From positions 62,001 through 126,000 of the forward strand of contig JACPAK010000003.1 of the NCBI GenBank assembly GCA_016180845.1: a DNA stretch of 64,000 bases. Reading direction: 5' to 3'. Within the stretch, counting starts at the first letter, position 1. Each line of letters opens with the position of its first letter. The position numbers and the translations under genes were made by a program. Positions 25,431 through 33,965 of this stretch are shown piece after piece. The stretch comes from Deltaproteobacteria bacterium. Its GTDB lineage: Bacteria > UBA10199 > JACPAL01. The notes beneath the pieces were generated by a model. That model did not search any database. It saw nothing but the letters and a program-made list of their open reading frames with translations, and was not told the DNA's origin.

Positions 25431-26758
25431 GTTTGAACCCCTCCCAGATCCATTTCAGACACTAGAAGAGAAGGAGAACCATAGGCATTGTAAAAGCGCA
25501 AATCGTTCCCCACCCGTATCACTTTTCGGAAAAGCTGATGAAGATTCCCAGAAACAGCAACCCCCCGTACCGGTCTTCGTTTATCCCCTTCAACCCAAAA
25601 ACCGGCGGCCCCGAGGGAAAAATCTCCGGTAACGGTATCCACGGTATGGACACCAATTACGTCTACAATCCAAAAACCTTTTTTCATCTCACGAAGGAGA
25701 TCATCCCTCGATCCTGATCCTGGCTCCAAATAGAAATTTGTCACCCCGACCCGTGGCAATTCTTTATAAACAGGGCGGGCCCCATTGCCGGTTCGATGCA
25801 TCTTAAGTCGAACGGCCGATGTTCGATCGTGGAGATAACCCAAAACCTTTCCCTCTCGAACCAATTCTGTCTTCTGAGTTGCCACCCCTTCTCCATCAAA
25901 AGGAGACGAGGCATAACCGCACGATCTTCGACCATCATCAATCAAACAAATTTCTTTGGAGTAAAAAGAGTCCCCGAGATGATCTTTCAGGATCGATTTC
26001 CCCTTCATGACCTGATCCCCCAAAAAAGAAGAGGCCCAAACACTCAAGAAAGAGGCGGCAACATGAGGATCCAGGAAAACAGGGGTCTTGCAACTTGAAA
26101 TCGGTTTCGCCCCCAGCAGGGAGACCGCCCTCTCCGCGGCCCTTTCCCCTGTGTCAGCAGGATCAAGTTCCTTAAAATATGGTGAAAACTGGCTCTCCCA
26201 CGCCATCTCTTGTTGCCCCTTTTCCTCTGCCATCGCCATCAGAGACAGTTCGCACAGGGTACGAGAGTAACCTTCATCAAAACCGTTTGAGTTTTTAATC
26301 CTTATTGTCTCTTCTTCTTCCTCGTACCGCACACTGCGCAGCCGGGTGATACGTCGGTCAAATCGTCTCGCCTTCTGCTCCAGCTGGATAGCGAGATGCG
26401 CCTTCTCATCAAAAGAGCGCCGAGCAAGACCTTCGTCCTTTTCAATCTTCATGGAGGGAACCGATCCCTTCTTCGGCAGATCGATCACGACTCCTTCTTC
26501 AACAAGACCGAGGGTATTATAGGCGAGCTGGGCGACCCTTTCAAGAAAAGGCTGCGACTCTTCGGAGGTCGATGCAAAACCGATTTTACCACCGGCGAAA
26601 AGCTGGACTGCAATCCCATGAGAAACCGCCTTTTCACTGAACTCAACCTGTTCTTCTTTTGATTCAATAGTCATCTGGCGAGACTCACGACGATAAATTT
26701 CATAACCATCGATCTTGAGACCGCTAATTTTTTTCTCTAAGAAATCAACAGGATCCAT
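25427..26758 (-). CDS. TldE/PmbA-family protein
   Basis: This 443-residue protein of the modulator-of-gyrase family has the PmbA/TldE layout: an N-terminal 'YEIYRRESRQMTIESKEEQV' segment, 'IRIKNSNGFDEGYSRTLCEL' in the middle and 'LHDRTSAVRLKMHRTGNGAR' plus 'VTGDFSLGAAGFWVEGDKRR' near the end. TldE lacks the HExxH metal site of its partner TldD and forms a heterodimer that degrades unfolded peptides or trims RiPP leaders. No tldD gene is in the window. The ATG at 26758 is preferred because the frame upstream encodes a Gly/Ser-rich stretch across a G/C hairpin. Confidence 0.85.
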   Translation of the reverse strand: MDPVDFLEKKISGLKIDGYEIYRRESRQMTIESKEEQVEFSEKAVSHGIAVQLFAGGKIGFASTSEESQPFLERVAQLAYNTLGLVEEGVVIDLPKKGSVPSMKIEKDEGLARRSFDEKAHLAIQLEQKARRFDRRITRLRSVRYEEEEETIRIKNSNGFDEGYSRTLCELSLMAMAEEKGQQEMAWESQFSPYFKELDPADTGERAAERAVSLLGAKPISSCKTPVFLDPHVAASFLSVWASSFLGDQVMKGKSILKDHLGDSFYSKEICLIDDGRRSCGYASSPFDGEGVATQKTELVREGKVLGYLHDRTSAVRLKMHRTGNGARPVYKELPRVGVTNFYLEPGSGSRDDLLREMKKGFWIVDVIGVHTVDTVTGDFSLGAAGFWVEGDKRRPVRGVAVSGNLHQLFRKVIRVGNDLRFYNAYGSPSLLVSEMDLGGVQT

Positions 26759-26765
26759 CGTTTCG

Positions 26766-26797
26766 TTGGGGGGCGACTTCGTCGACTTCCCCCCCAA
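26766..26797 (-). other. Hairpin just upstream of the tldE-like gene
   Basis: TTGGGGGG...CCCCCCAA flanks an inner CGAC-TTC-GTCG stem, with a 4-base bulge on one side. It ends 7 bases before the ATG at 26758 on the minus strand and would lie in the mRNA leader, where no Shine-Dalgarno site is visible. It could affect translation or be a small intergenic repeat element. Confidence 0.4.
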
Positions 26798-26865
26798 GCC
26801 CCCACAAGAATTCGCTCGCGCGGAGTGAATCCGACGCTCGCTCATAACAAAGAAAGTTCATGTAT

Positions 26866-26898
26866 TTGGAGTAGCATTGAGCTTGGAGTAGCATTGAG
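26866..26898. repeat. Tandem 16-base repeat between divergent genes
   Basis: TTGGAGTAGCATTGAG occurs at 26866-26881 and again, identically, at 26883-26898 with one base between (17-base period). It lies between the divergent tldE-like gene and rarA, a place where an operator with two sites would sit. No inverted symmetry is seen within one copy. Confidence 0.6.
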
Positions 26899-26952
26899 AA
26901 AATAAAAAGTCTATGGAAAGTCAGGTGTCATTGTTCTAATGTTACCCCCCTC

Positions 26953-28266
26953 ATGCAGGAACTTTTTGAATTTTCGAAGACGAGCCTCACAAAAAATAAG
27001 GGGATCTCCCCTCCCCTTGCCGATCGGATGCGCCCTCAAACTTTAACAGAGATCTTGGGGCAGGAACATCTCTTGGGTGAAGACAAACCGCTACGACGCC
27101 AAATCGAGACCGATCAGATCCCCTCTCTGATCCTTTGGGGACCCCCTGGTTCCGGCAAAACAACGCTGGCACGTGTCGTTGCTGAAAAAACCAGGTCCAA
27201 TTTTCACGCCCTCTCCGCCGTCCTCTCGGGTACAAAGGAACTCCGTGAGATCATCGAGATCGCCAAAAGACATCAACGCCTCGATGCGACACGAACGATC
27301 CTCTTTATTGACGAGATCCATCGATGGAATAAGGCCCAGCAGGATGCCCTCCTCTCTCATGTGGAAGATGGAACTGTGACGCTCATCGGCGCCACAACAG
27401 AAAACCCCTCTTTCGAGGTAATCGGGCCCCTCCTCTCTCGAACGAAGGTCTATGTTTTAAATCCACTCGCCGAGAATCAATTGGCGGAGGTGGTCCGAAG
27501 GGCCTTGCAGGACAAGGAAAGAGGGTTGGGAAAACTCGATCTGACGATCGAAGAGAAGGCGCTCCAGTATATCTGTGAAACATCGGATGGAGATGCGAGA
27601 CGGGCGTTGAATACGCTGGAGATTGCCTCGGGACTGGCATCAGAAACAAAAATCTCGCTGATAATTGTTGAACAAGCTCTCCAAAAAAAATCACTTCTCT
27701 ACGACAAGGCGGGCGAGGAGCACTACAACCTGATATCGGCCTTTATCAAATCGATGCGCGGCTCCGACCCCAATGCGGCGGTCTACTATCTTGCAAGGAT
27801 GTTGGAGGCGGGTGAGGAGCCGTTGTTTTTGGCGCGCCGCATGGTGATCTTCGCCTCGGAAGATGTCGGCAATGCCGATCCGCAGGCGATCCAGGTCGCG
27901 ATCGCAGCACAGCAGGCGTTTGATTTTGTCGGGATGCCTGAGGGATGGATTCCACTCGCCCAGGCAGCGACCTACCTCGCCTCCGCCCCAAAGAGCAACG
28001 CTAGTTACCTTTCGTACCTAAAGGCGAAGGAGGATGTCGAAAAAGAAGGGGCCCTCCCGACGCCCAAACATATCCGCAATGCCCCAACAAAGTTGATGAA
28101 GGAGTTGGGATATGGGAAGGACTATCAATACCCGCACGATTTTGAGGGGCATTATGTCAAAGAGGAGTATCTTCCTGAAAAGTTGAGGGGAAAGAGATAT
28201 TATGAGCCGACGGAGAATGGGTATGAGGGGGAGATCAAAACAAGATTAGAGAAATTGAAAAAATGA
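26953..28266 (+). CDS. rarA: Replication-associated recombination protein RarA
   Basis: This 437-residue AAA+ ATPase belongs to the RarA/MgsA/WRNIP1 family, which acts at stalled replication forks with SSB and DnaB. Visible motifs are Walker A 'LWGPPGSGKTTLARVV', Walker B 'ILFIDEIHRWNKAQQDALL', sensor 1 'LIGATTENPSFE' and the C-terminal 'GSDPNAAVYYLARMLEAGEE' tetramerisation region. Its stop overlaps the thioesterase start (ATGA). No ribosome site is evident upstream of the ATG. Confidence 0.95.
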   Translation: MQELFEFSKTSLTKNKGISPPLADRMRPQTLTEILGQEHLLGEDKPLRRQIETDQIPSLILWGPPGSGKTTLARVVAEKTRSNFHALSAVLSGTKELREIIEIAKRHQRLDATRTILFIDEIHRWNKAQQDALLSHVEDGTVTLIGATTENPSFEVIGPLLSRTKVYVLNPLAENQLAEVVRRALQDKERGLGKLDLTIEEKALQYICETSDGDARRALNTLEIASGLASETKISLIIVEQALQKKSLLYDKAGEEHYNLISAFIKSMRGSDPNAAVYYLARMLEAGEEPLFLARRMVIFASEDVGNADPQAIQVAIAAQQAFDFVGMPEGWIPLAQAATYLASAPKSNASYLSYLKAKEDVEKEGALPTPKHIRNAPTKLMKELGYGKDYQYPHDFEGHYVKEEYLPEKLRGKRYYEPTENGYEGEIKTRLEKLKK

Positions 28267-28745
28267 ACCCAAAACCTGTCAAAGAATCCCAGATCGAAGT
28301 GACCCACATCGTACAACCTGCCCATATCAATTCGATGGGCTCAATCTTCGGTGGTCAGGTGATGGCCTGGATCGACTTGGCGGCGGCGATCTGTGCCCAG
28401 AGGCATTCGCGGAAGGTCTGTGTGACCGCGTCGATCGATGCGCTTCATTTCCTGGCGCCGGTTCGCGCTGGTTATATTGTCATCTTGAAGGCCTCGGTGA
28501 ACTATACCCACAAGACCTCGATGGAGATCGGTGTAAAAATCGAATCAGAAGATCCGCTGACTGGCGAGAGAAAGCATACCGCTTCGGCCTATCTGACTTT
28601 TGTTGCCATTAATCAAAAAGGCGGGCCAATTGAAATCCCCCAAGTCTTGCCGGAAACAGACGACGAAAAGCGGCGGTTTCATGAGGCAGAATCAAGAAGG
28701 AAGGAGAGGCTCAAGAAACGCGAGGAACGGAAACAGCACCGGTAA
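28263..28745 (+). CDS. Hotdog-fold acyl-CoA thioesterase (YciA-like)
   Basis: This 160-residue thioesterase has the acyl-CoA hydrolase hotdog signature 'NSMGSIFGGQVMAWIDLAAA', where Gly-Gly and Asp form the active site, and 'VTASIDALHFLAPVRAGYIV'. The last 30 residues are Lys/Arg/Glu-rich. It is coupled to rarA by a 4-base overlap and converges on the next minus-strand gene with a 35-base overlap. The substrate cannot be told. Confidence 0.92.
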   Translation: MNPKPVKESQIEVTHIVQPAHINSMGSIFGGQVMAWIDLAAAICAQRHSRKVCVTASIDALHFLAPVRAGYIVILKASVNYTHKTSMEIGVKIESEDPLTGERKHTASAYLTFVAINQKGGPIEIPQVLPETDDEKRRFHEAESRRKERLKKREERKQHR

Positions 28746-29214
28746 GTAACGTTGGAGCCTCATCCATCATCCCAGAAACACCAAATACCAGTATCGAAAG
28801 ACCTGTTTCGATACCAACCAACACAAGCGCGTGGAGGGTCGTCTTCGTTCCCCCCTGCCGAACCATTTTTAACGTCACATTCCCTGCAACAACCTGGGCT
28901 TCATATCGCTCCCCAAGACAGGCCACAACGATTCTGGCGGCACGATTGACACGCAGTTGTACTGACTCCAGAACATTTCGCCGCTGGACACGAGATGGCT
29001 GACCTCTGAGCCTGTGCTGTACCCGATGCTGATAAGCGGCTGCCAGCGCTTCCTCCGCATTGGCTTCAATAGAGAAAATTGCCTGCCCGCAACCCGATCT
29101 GACAAGGGCCCTTAAATGATCGCGCAATGTATTGGGAGCAACCCCTCTTAATCGATAAACATACTCCGCATCCATCTCAAAAACATTGACGCTGCTTGTC
29201 GCTGCTACCCGCAT
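28711..29214 (-). CDS. Unknown protein, paralogue A of a tandem family
   Basis: This 167-residue protein belongs to no family I recognise. Its centre ('LRALVRSGCGQAIFSIEANA', then 'VLESVQLRVNRAARIVVACL') aligns with the genes at 29205 and 29775. A single hydrophobic segment ('LHALVLVGIETGLSILVFGV') lies ~25 residues before the end, so it is probably a membrane protein with a cytosolic N-domain. It overlaps paralogue B by 10 bases and runs 35 bases into the thioesterase 3' end on the other strand. Confidence 0.6.
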   Translation of the reverse strand: MRVAATSSVNVFEMDAEYVYRLRGVAPNTLRDHLRALVRSGCGQAIFSIEANAEEALAAAYQHRVQHRLRGQPSRVQRRNVLESVQLRVNRAARIVVACLGERYEAQVVAGNVTLKMVRQGGTKTTLHALVLVGIETGLSILVFGVSGMMDEAPTLLTGAVSVPRVS

Positions 29215-29702
29215 CTTATAACCCCGCTCTCCGGCTCAAGACTGATCTGGCCCCTGCGCAACGTCACCGTTCCCAAAACAAACGCGATCGATGCGAGGGC
29301 CGAAAAAATCACTCGCGCCTGGACAGTCACCCCCCACCCGCCCCCCTTTAACATCTCCGGGCGCAGCTCAGCAGTGGCAACCTGTACCCGGTGCGAATGA
29401 CCCAACAGGGTTGCCAACCTTCGAGCGACATGGTTCACCCTCATGACGAGAACTTGCAAAACCCCTGCGTGATCAACACGACTCGGGTCACTCAAGGTGC
29501 GTTGGGCCGCCAGTAAATAATCATCCGCCCTCCCCTCAATAACCAGAACCGCCGGAGAAGAGCCACCCCTCAAAAGTCTCGTCGCATCAAGGCGCAGACT
29601 CCTCGCGCCCCCTCCCACTTCATCTCCGTTAAGACGTTGAAAAACAGCCTCTACCTCCATTAAACCAACATGGTCGGCACGGGCAACTCCATCAGCAGAC
29701 AT
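29205..29702 (-). CDS. Unknown protein, paralogue B of a tandem family
   Basis: This 165-residue protein is related to its neighbours. 'RLLRGGSSPAVLVIEGRADD' matches 'LRALVRSGCGQAIFSIEANA' of A in the same place, and 'VLQVLVMRVNHVARRLATLL' matches 'VLESVQLRVNRAARIVVACL'. A hydrophobic helix ('VIFSALASIAFVLGTVTL') is near the C-terminus, followed by ~17 residues. The ATG has the ribosome site GGAGGG 5 bases upstream, which supports real translation. Function unknown. Confidence 0.62.
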   Translation of the reverse strand: MSADGVARADHVGLMEVEAVFQRLNGDEVGGGARSLRLDATRLLRGGSSPAVLVIEGRADDYLLAAQRTLSDPSRVDHAGVLQVLVMRVNHVARRLATLLGHSHRVQVATAELRPEMLKGGGWGVTVQARVIFSALASIAFVLGTVTLRRGQISLEPESGVIRCG

Positions 29703-29774
29703 AAAAGACCCTCCTTTTTGAATGAATCAAAGTGGCCTTTGTATCGAATATTCCGAGGAAAGGGTGCTTGTTTT

Positions 29775-30272
29775 TTATCCGAAGGCGGTTTGAGCCCCTC
29801 TTGTCACCGGATCAGGCCGGTCAACGACCCCTGTAAGAAACAGCGCCAGACTTGTCACTGCACCCACCGCACTGACAAGGATCCCGACGCGGAGTCTCGA
29901 CCCGGGAGGTTGTTTGGCAATAACCTCAATCGGATCATCAAATAAAAATTGACCCGAGAAACCCTTCGGCAAAAGGGTTAACAAACGATGGGCCATCTGT
30001 CCCATCTTAAGGAAAGCTTGCCAAAGACCCTCTGGTCTCAAAGGATGAGAGAGGGAGGCCCGTCTGGCCAGCTCTTCCAACGGCATTTCAATCGTGAAAA
30101 GAACCGTTCCGCCAGAGCCGCGAATCATTCGACGGAGTGCGCGCTGAACCTCATCGGGATCTCTTCTGAGAGAGCGCAACAACCAATCGACGCGCAATGA
30201 AACACCGGGAACTTCCACAGGGCGGGAAGCAGGACAGAAATGAGGTCTTTCTCTAGCAACGCGTAGTGCCAT
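29775..30272 (-). CDS. Unknown protein, paralogue C of a tandem family
   Basis: This is a 165-residue protein. 'LRRMIRGSGGTVLFTIEMPL' followed by 'EELARRA' is the same element as in A and B, and 'VGILVSAVGAVTSLALFLTG' is the C-terminal membrane helix. N-terminal residues 1-30 are specific to this copy. It is Arg-rich, and no catalytic motif is visible. The conserved G/S-x-G-x-x-hydrophobic-x-I-E element may be a ligand or protein-binding strand. Function unknown. Confidence 0.6.
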   Translation of the reverse strand: MALRVARERPHFCPASRPVEVPGVSLRVDWLLRSLRRDPDEVQRALRRMIRGSGGTVLFTIEMPLEELARRASLSHPLRPEGLWQAFLKMGQMAHRLLTLLPKGFSGQFLFDDPIEVIAKQPPGSRLRVGILVSAVGAVTSLALFLTGVVDRPDPVTRGAQTAFG

Positions 30273-30342
30273 AACGTTGTCTGGTATGAGCTTCGAATGA
30301 GATCAGCAGGAGTTGCGTGAAAAATTGCAAAATTGTGGATTT

Positions 30343-30933
30343 TTATGAACGAGCAGAGGCCTCGGTAAGACGACGAAACCCAAAGATGCCGAATAAAACA
30401 GAGGCGCTTAAAACACAGAGCCAGCAGGCGAGCTGACCCCCTCCTATTGGGCGTGGTGAACGAGCTGGTTTAAATATATCGGCTGTCCACCGAAGTTGTG
30501 GATTGTCAGGTGCCTCTAAATTTGCGGCCCGAAGGACGCCGCCTACCATCTGTTCAACAACCGACTCCCCAGGCAACCTTGAGAGAGGAACAACCCCGGG
30601 CACCTCACCAACAAGCTCAACTCCTTGATAGGCCATTTTTCTCAGAGCGACATAGTCATGACCCTCTCCGAAAATAACTGACGCCACACATCTCCCGGGC
30701 AAATCTGGATGTGGTCTTCGAAGAAATTCAACCTCAAGCGAGGTCTCGCCCCTACAGATTCCACTCCAGATTTTTAGCTTGCTTCCGCGTTCCCCTCCAA
30801 ACTCGTCCAGATCCAATAGCCAGGTGACTTCATCTGTCGGAGAGGCCGGTGGCAAGGGAGGCGCTGTCACGTCGCTCCAACCAAGTTTGTGAAAAAGTGA
30901 CTGAACCAGCTCAGACGGTGAAATTGTCGACAT
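30343..30933 (-). CDS. Unknown C-terminally anchored protein, first gene of the tandem run
   Basis: This 196-residue protein shows no clear homology to A-C but has the same plan: a soluble N-domain and one hydrophobic helix near the end ('LACWLCVLSASVLFGIFGF', followed by 'RRLTEASARS'). Centre motifs such as 'VASVIFGEGHDYVALRKMAY' and 'LVGEVPGVVPLSRL' are not recognised. A GGGGGTGGGG ribosome site precedes the ATG. It is likely the first gene of a four-gene operon (30933 to 28711). Confidence 0.58.
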   Translation of the reverse strand: MSTISPSELVQSLFHKLGWSDVTAPPLPPASPTDEVTWLLDLDEFGGERGSKLKIWSGICRGETSLEVEFLRRPHPDLPGRCVASVIFGEGHDYVALRKMAYQGVELVGEVPGVVPLSRLPGESVVEQMVGGVLRAANLEAPDNPQLRWTADIFKPARSPRPIGGGQLACWLCVLSASVLFGIFGFRRLTEASARS

Positions 30934-30996
30934 AGCCCCACCCCCTAGTTTTCAATCGGTTCCTCGACAAAAGATCAAGACAGTTGCGTAAAAACG

Positions 30997-33291
30997 TTAA
31001 AAAAACGACCCGATGGCGAAGTTGAAGACGACCGGATCGTCCCCCGCCTGCTTCTTGATCGGAATCCCCCATTCGAAACGGAGCGGCCCAACCGGTGAAT
31101 TCCAGCGAAAACCGAAGCCATAATTATAGCGGAGCGTTGTCAGCGAAATATTCTGCTCCTCGGAGTAGGCCTGACCGGAATCCATAAAGGTCACCGCCTT
31201 GAATCCTGCGGGGATATAAAGAGGGAGCTCGAGCTCGAGGTTCAACTGAAGCATCTTGTTCCCTCCGAAGATAAACTGACTGTCCCCTCCCTCGGGTGTG
31301 GAAGGGATCTGAACCGACGGCCCGATGGAACGAAGGGTATAGCCACGAAGTGAATTAATTCCTCCCATAAAAAATCTCTCAAAAAGCGGGACAGGGTTAT
31401 CGTCGAGACTCGAGATATTACCGATCGTCACATTGAGTTTACCCACCACATAATCCTTCCAGATCGGTTGATAATAACGGAAATTCTCGGTCACCCGCGC
31501 AAATCGGTTATCCCCCCCGAGTCCGGCAAACTCACCGGCAACATTCTGAAACATCCCTGACGAGGGGAAGAGGCGATTGTTTCGGGTATCCCGCTGCAAG
31601 GAGACCGTAGCACTGGAAGAAAGACCGGAGAGGTTCTGGTTGAATTTTGCCGGAACGGTTGTTCGAAAATCTCCGAGGCTGACATCTTCAATCTGATACA
31701 TGAAACGAAAAGAGGAATAGTCGAAAATCCGGTGTCCCAATGTGAGGGATCCCCCGAAAGATCGTCGGTCAAAATCACTGAAGACATTTTCAGTCCGAAA
31801 TCCGGAAACCCCCAGGATCCAGTTTGTATCCAGAAAGTAGGGATCCTCCGCGGACAAGATAAAGAGCTTTCTCTTCGAAGAAAGCTCCATGGAAAGCTGG
31901 CCACTAACCCCGTAACCAAAGAAATTATTTTTGGCGATCGCCGCGTTAAAGATAAAATTCTCAGCGGAAGAAAATCCGGCGCCGATCGTAAACGTCCCCG
32001 TCGGCTTTTCCTTCACGGTAATATTCAGGACAATCTGATCATCCGAAGAACCTCGGGGGGTGGCAAAATTGACCTCTTCAAAAAAACCGAGCGCCTCGAT
32101 CCGACGCCTCGACTCGCGAAGACGGGTTTCATTGTAAAGCGTATTCTCCTTCACAAGGAGCTCGCGACGGACCACCTTGTCACGCGTGATGTTGTTGCCG
32201 GAGATATTGATCTTCTCGATCGTGACCTTTTTCCCCTTTTCAATCAAAAAGGTAATATCGGCGGTCCGGCTCTCATCGTCTGCCTCGATATGGGGATTAA
32301 TCAGGGCGAAGGCATACCCCTGATCTCCGTAGAGGGCGGAAAAACGCTGGAGATCCTCTTCGAGCTTTTCCCGAGAGTAAAGTTGGTTCGGTTTCGTCTT
32401 GAGACCGCTGATCAGCTCCTGCCGCGTCGTCAGGAGATCCCCCTGAATATCGACGGTACGGATCGTATACGGAACCCCTTCGGTAACATGGAAGGTCAAA
32501 TCGAGCCATTTTCGATCTTTTGAGAGATAAACCTGCGGCGCCGTCACCCTCACCTTGAGGTAGCCGTGATTCTGATAATGATAAATCAGAAAGGCGATAT
32601 CCCTTTGGATCAATTCCTCCTTGTATTTACCGCTCGAAGTCAGCCACGACCACCGGGACTTCTGTTTGCTCTTCAAAAGTTTTCGAAGGTTTTTATCGGA
32701 AAAGGCCTTGTTCCCAATAAACCGTACACGGCGGAGCCGGATCGGCTCATTTTCATTGATATGAAAAATCAGCTCCTGCCCGCCCGACTCCGGATCCGGC
32801 TTGTATTCGGTCGAAATTTTAACCAATTGGTATCCCTCTTCTTCGTAGTGCGTCCGGATCTTGCGAACAGAGGCCGCCAACTTCCCTGCATCGATAGAGG
32901 TATACGACTTGAGATCGATGAGTTCTCGAAGCTTGTCTTCTTTTGCCTTTTTGTTCCCCTTAAAAACGATCTTCGTAATATTCGTCTTCTCGACAACCCG
33001 ATAGATGAGAACAATCCCTCCTTCACGACGGATTTGCTCCACCTGGATCTCGTCAAAAACCCCCATTTTGAAGAGAGCGGCGATATCTTCTCGAATCCTG
33101 GAACGGGAAAAAAACTGACCCGTACGGGATCGAATCGTCGCGAGGATCGCTTCTCTCTCCGCCCCTTGGTTCCCCACCACCTGGATCCCGACAATCTTCT
33201 CACCACCACCCGATTCACTCTGAGCCAAAAGGTTGAAAGGGGAAAGCAGGCTCGCCAAAACAAAAAAATGAAGAAATAAAATGGACCTCAA
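30997..33291 (-). CDS. bamA: Outer-membrane assembly factor BamA
   Basis: This 764-residue Omp85 protein inserts beta-barrel proteins into the outer membrane. It has a signal peptide ('FFVLASLLSPFNLLAQS'), five POTRA domains (~30-420, for example 'ITRDKVVRRELLVKENTLYN') and a 16-strand barrel with the conserved 'FFMGGINSLRGY' (family motif G-x-x-S-L-R-G-Y) and the terminal 'FNFAIGSFF' beta signal. The frame opens with TTG at 33291, overlapping the lolD stop; no ATG is available before the signal peptide. It follows lolC/E and lolD in one operon. Confidence 0.95.
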   Translation of the reverse strand: MRSILFLHFFVLASLLSPFNLLAQSESGGGEKIVGIQVVGNQGAEREAILATIRSRTGQFFSRSRIREDIAALFKMGVFDEIQVEQIRREGGIVLIYRVVEKTNITKIVFKGNKKAKEDKLRELIDLKSYTSIDAGKLAASVRKIRTHYEEEGYQLVKISTEYKPDPESGGQELIFHINENEPIRLRRVRFIGNKAFSDKNLRKLLKSKQKSRWSWLTSSGKYKEELIQRDIAFLIYHYQNHGYLKVRVTAPQVYLSKDRKWLDLTFHVTEGVPYTIRTVDIQGDLLTTRQELISGLKTKPNQLYSREKLEEDLQRFSALYGDQGYAFALINPHIEADDESRTADITFLIEKGKKVTIEKINISGNNITRDKVVRRELLVKENTLYNETRLRESRRRIEALGFFEEVNFATPRGSSDDQIVLNITVKEKPTGTFTIGAGFSSAENFIFNAAIAKNNFFGYGVSGQLSMELSSKRKLFILSAEDPYFLDTNWILGVSGFRTENVFSDFDRRSFGGSLTLGHRIFDYSSFRFMYQIEDVSLGDFRTTVPAKFNQNLSGLSSSATVSLQRDTRNNRLFPSSGMFQNVAGEFAGLGGDNRFARVTENFRYYQPIWKDYVVGKLNVTIGNISSLDDNPVPLFERFFMGGINSLRGYTLRSIGPSVQIPSTPEGGDSQFIFGGNKMLQLNLELELPLYIPAGFKAVTFMDSGQAYSEEQNISLTTLRYNYGFGFRWNSPVGPLRFEWGIPIKKQAGDDPVVFNFAIGSFF

Positions 33292-33965
33292 GAAAGTCGC
33301 CCGTCACTCAAGAGATGTTTTGATTGAAAACAGTTCATCATCCGTTCATTGTGGGTCACAACGACAAGCGCCATCCCTTCTCTCCGATGAAGCTCCAGAA
33401 GGGATTCGACGAGTCGATCCCCACTATCACGATCCAGATTCCCTGTCGGCTCATCGGCAAAAAGAAGCGAAGGCCTTCCCGCAATCGCACGCGCTACAGC
33501 AACACGCTGCTGCTCTCCCCCTGACAATTCAGAGGGACGATGCCGCAACCGGGACTCAAGACCGAGCTCCGCAAGAACCCCCTTCGCCCGATCCTGGATG
33601 GCACGCCGGGATTCTCCACGAACAAGGAGCGGGAGCATCACGTTCTCGAGGGCATTCAACTCCGGCAGCAGATGGTGAAACTGAAAGACAAACCCGATCT
33701 CCCGATTCCGAAGTTCGGAGAGAGCCTGATCCGCCTTCTGGTAAAGGTCAGATCCTTGAAAAAAGACCGAACCACCTGTCGGAGGATCCAGAGAGGCCAA
33801 GACATGGAGCAACGTACTCTTACCTGCCCCCGACGCCCCCGTAATGACCATTTGAGCCCCTCTGGCAACAACAACATCAACCCCTTTAAGCACGGGCGTT
33901 TCAACCTCTCCCTGCCAGTAGGATTTCTTGATTCCTTTTGCCTCGATTAAAATTTCTGAATTCAT
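33288..33965 (-). CDS. lolD: Lipoprotein-release ABC transporter ATPase LolD
   Basis: This 225-residue ABC ATPase powers extraction of lipoproteins by the adjacent LolC/E permeases. It has Walker A '[16 protein letters not shown]', Q-loop '[19 protein letters not shown]', signature '[16 protein letters not shown]', Walker B '[12 protein letters not shown]' and switch His 'VVVTHNERM'. The ATG at 33965 overlaps the previous gene's TGA (ATGA). A longer reading frame upstream is just the antisense-like extension of the lolC/E region. FtsE/MacB-type ATPases are similar; operon context decides. Confidence 0.93.
   Translation of the reverse strand: MNSEILIEAKGIKKSYWQGEVETPVLKGVDVVVARGAQMVITGASGAGKSTLLHVLASLDPPTGGSVFFQGSDLYQKADQALSELRNREIGFVFQFHHLLPELNALENVMLPLLVRGESRRAIQDRAKGVLAELGLESRLRHRPSELSGGEQQRVAVARAIAGRPSLLFADEPTGNLDRDSGDRLVESLLELHRREGMALVVVTHNERMMNCFQSKHLLSDGRLS

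Noticed and set aside
26759-26845. Upstream start of the tldE-like gene at 26845
   Set aside because: The added codons cross the G/C hairpin and give a Gly/Ser/Lys stretch unlike the family; the family-like sequence begins at 26758.
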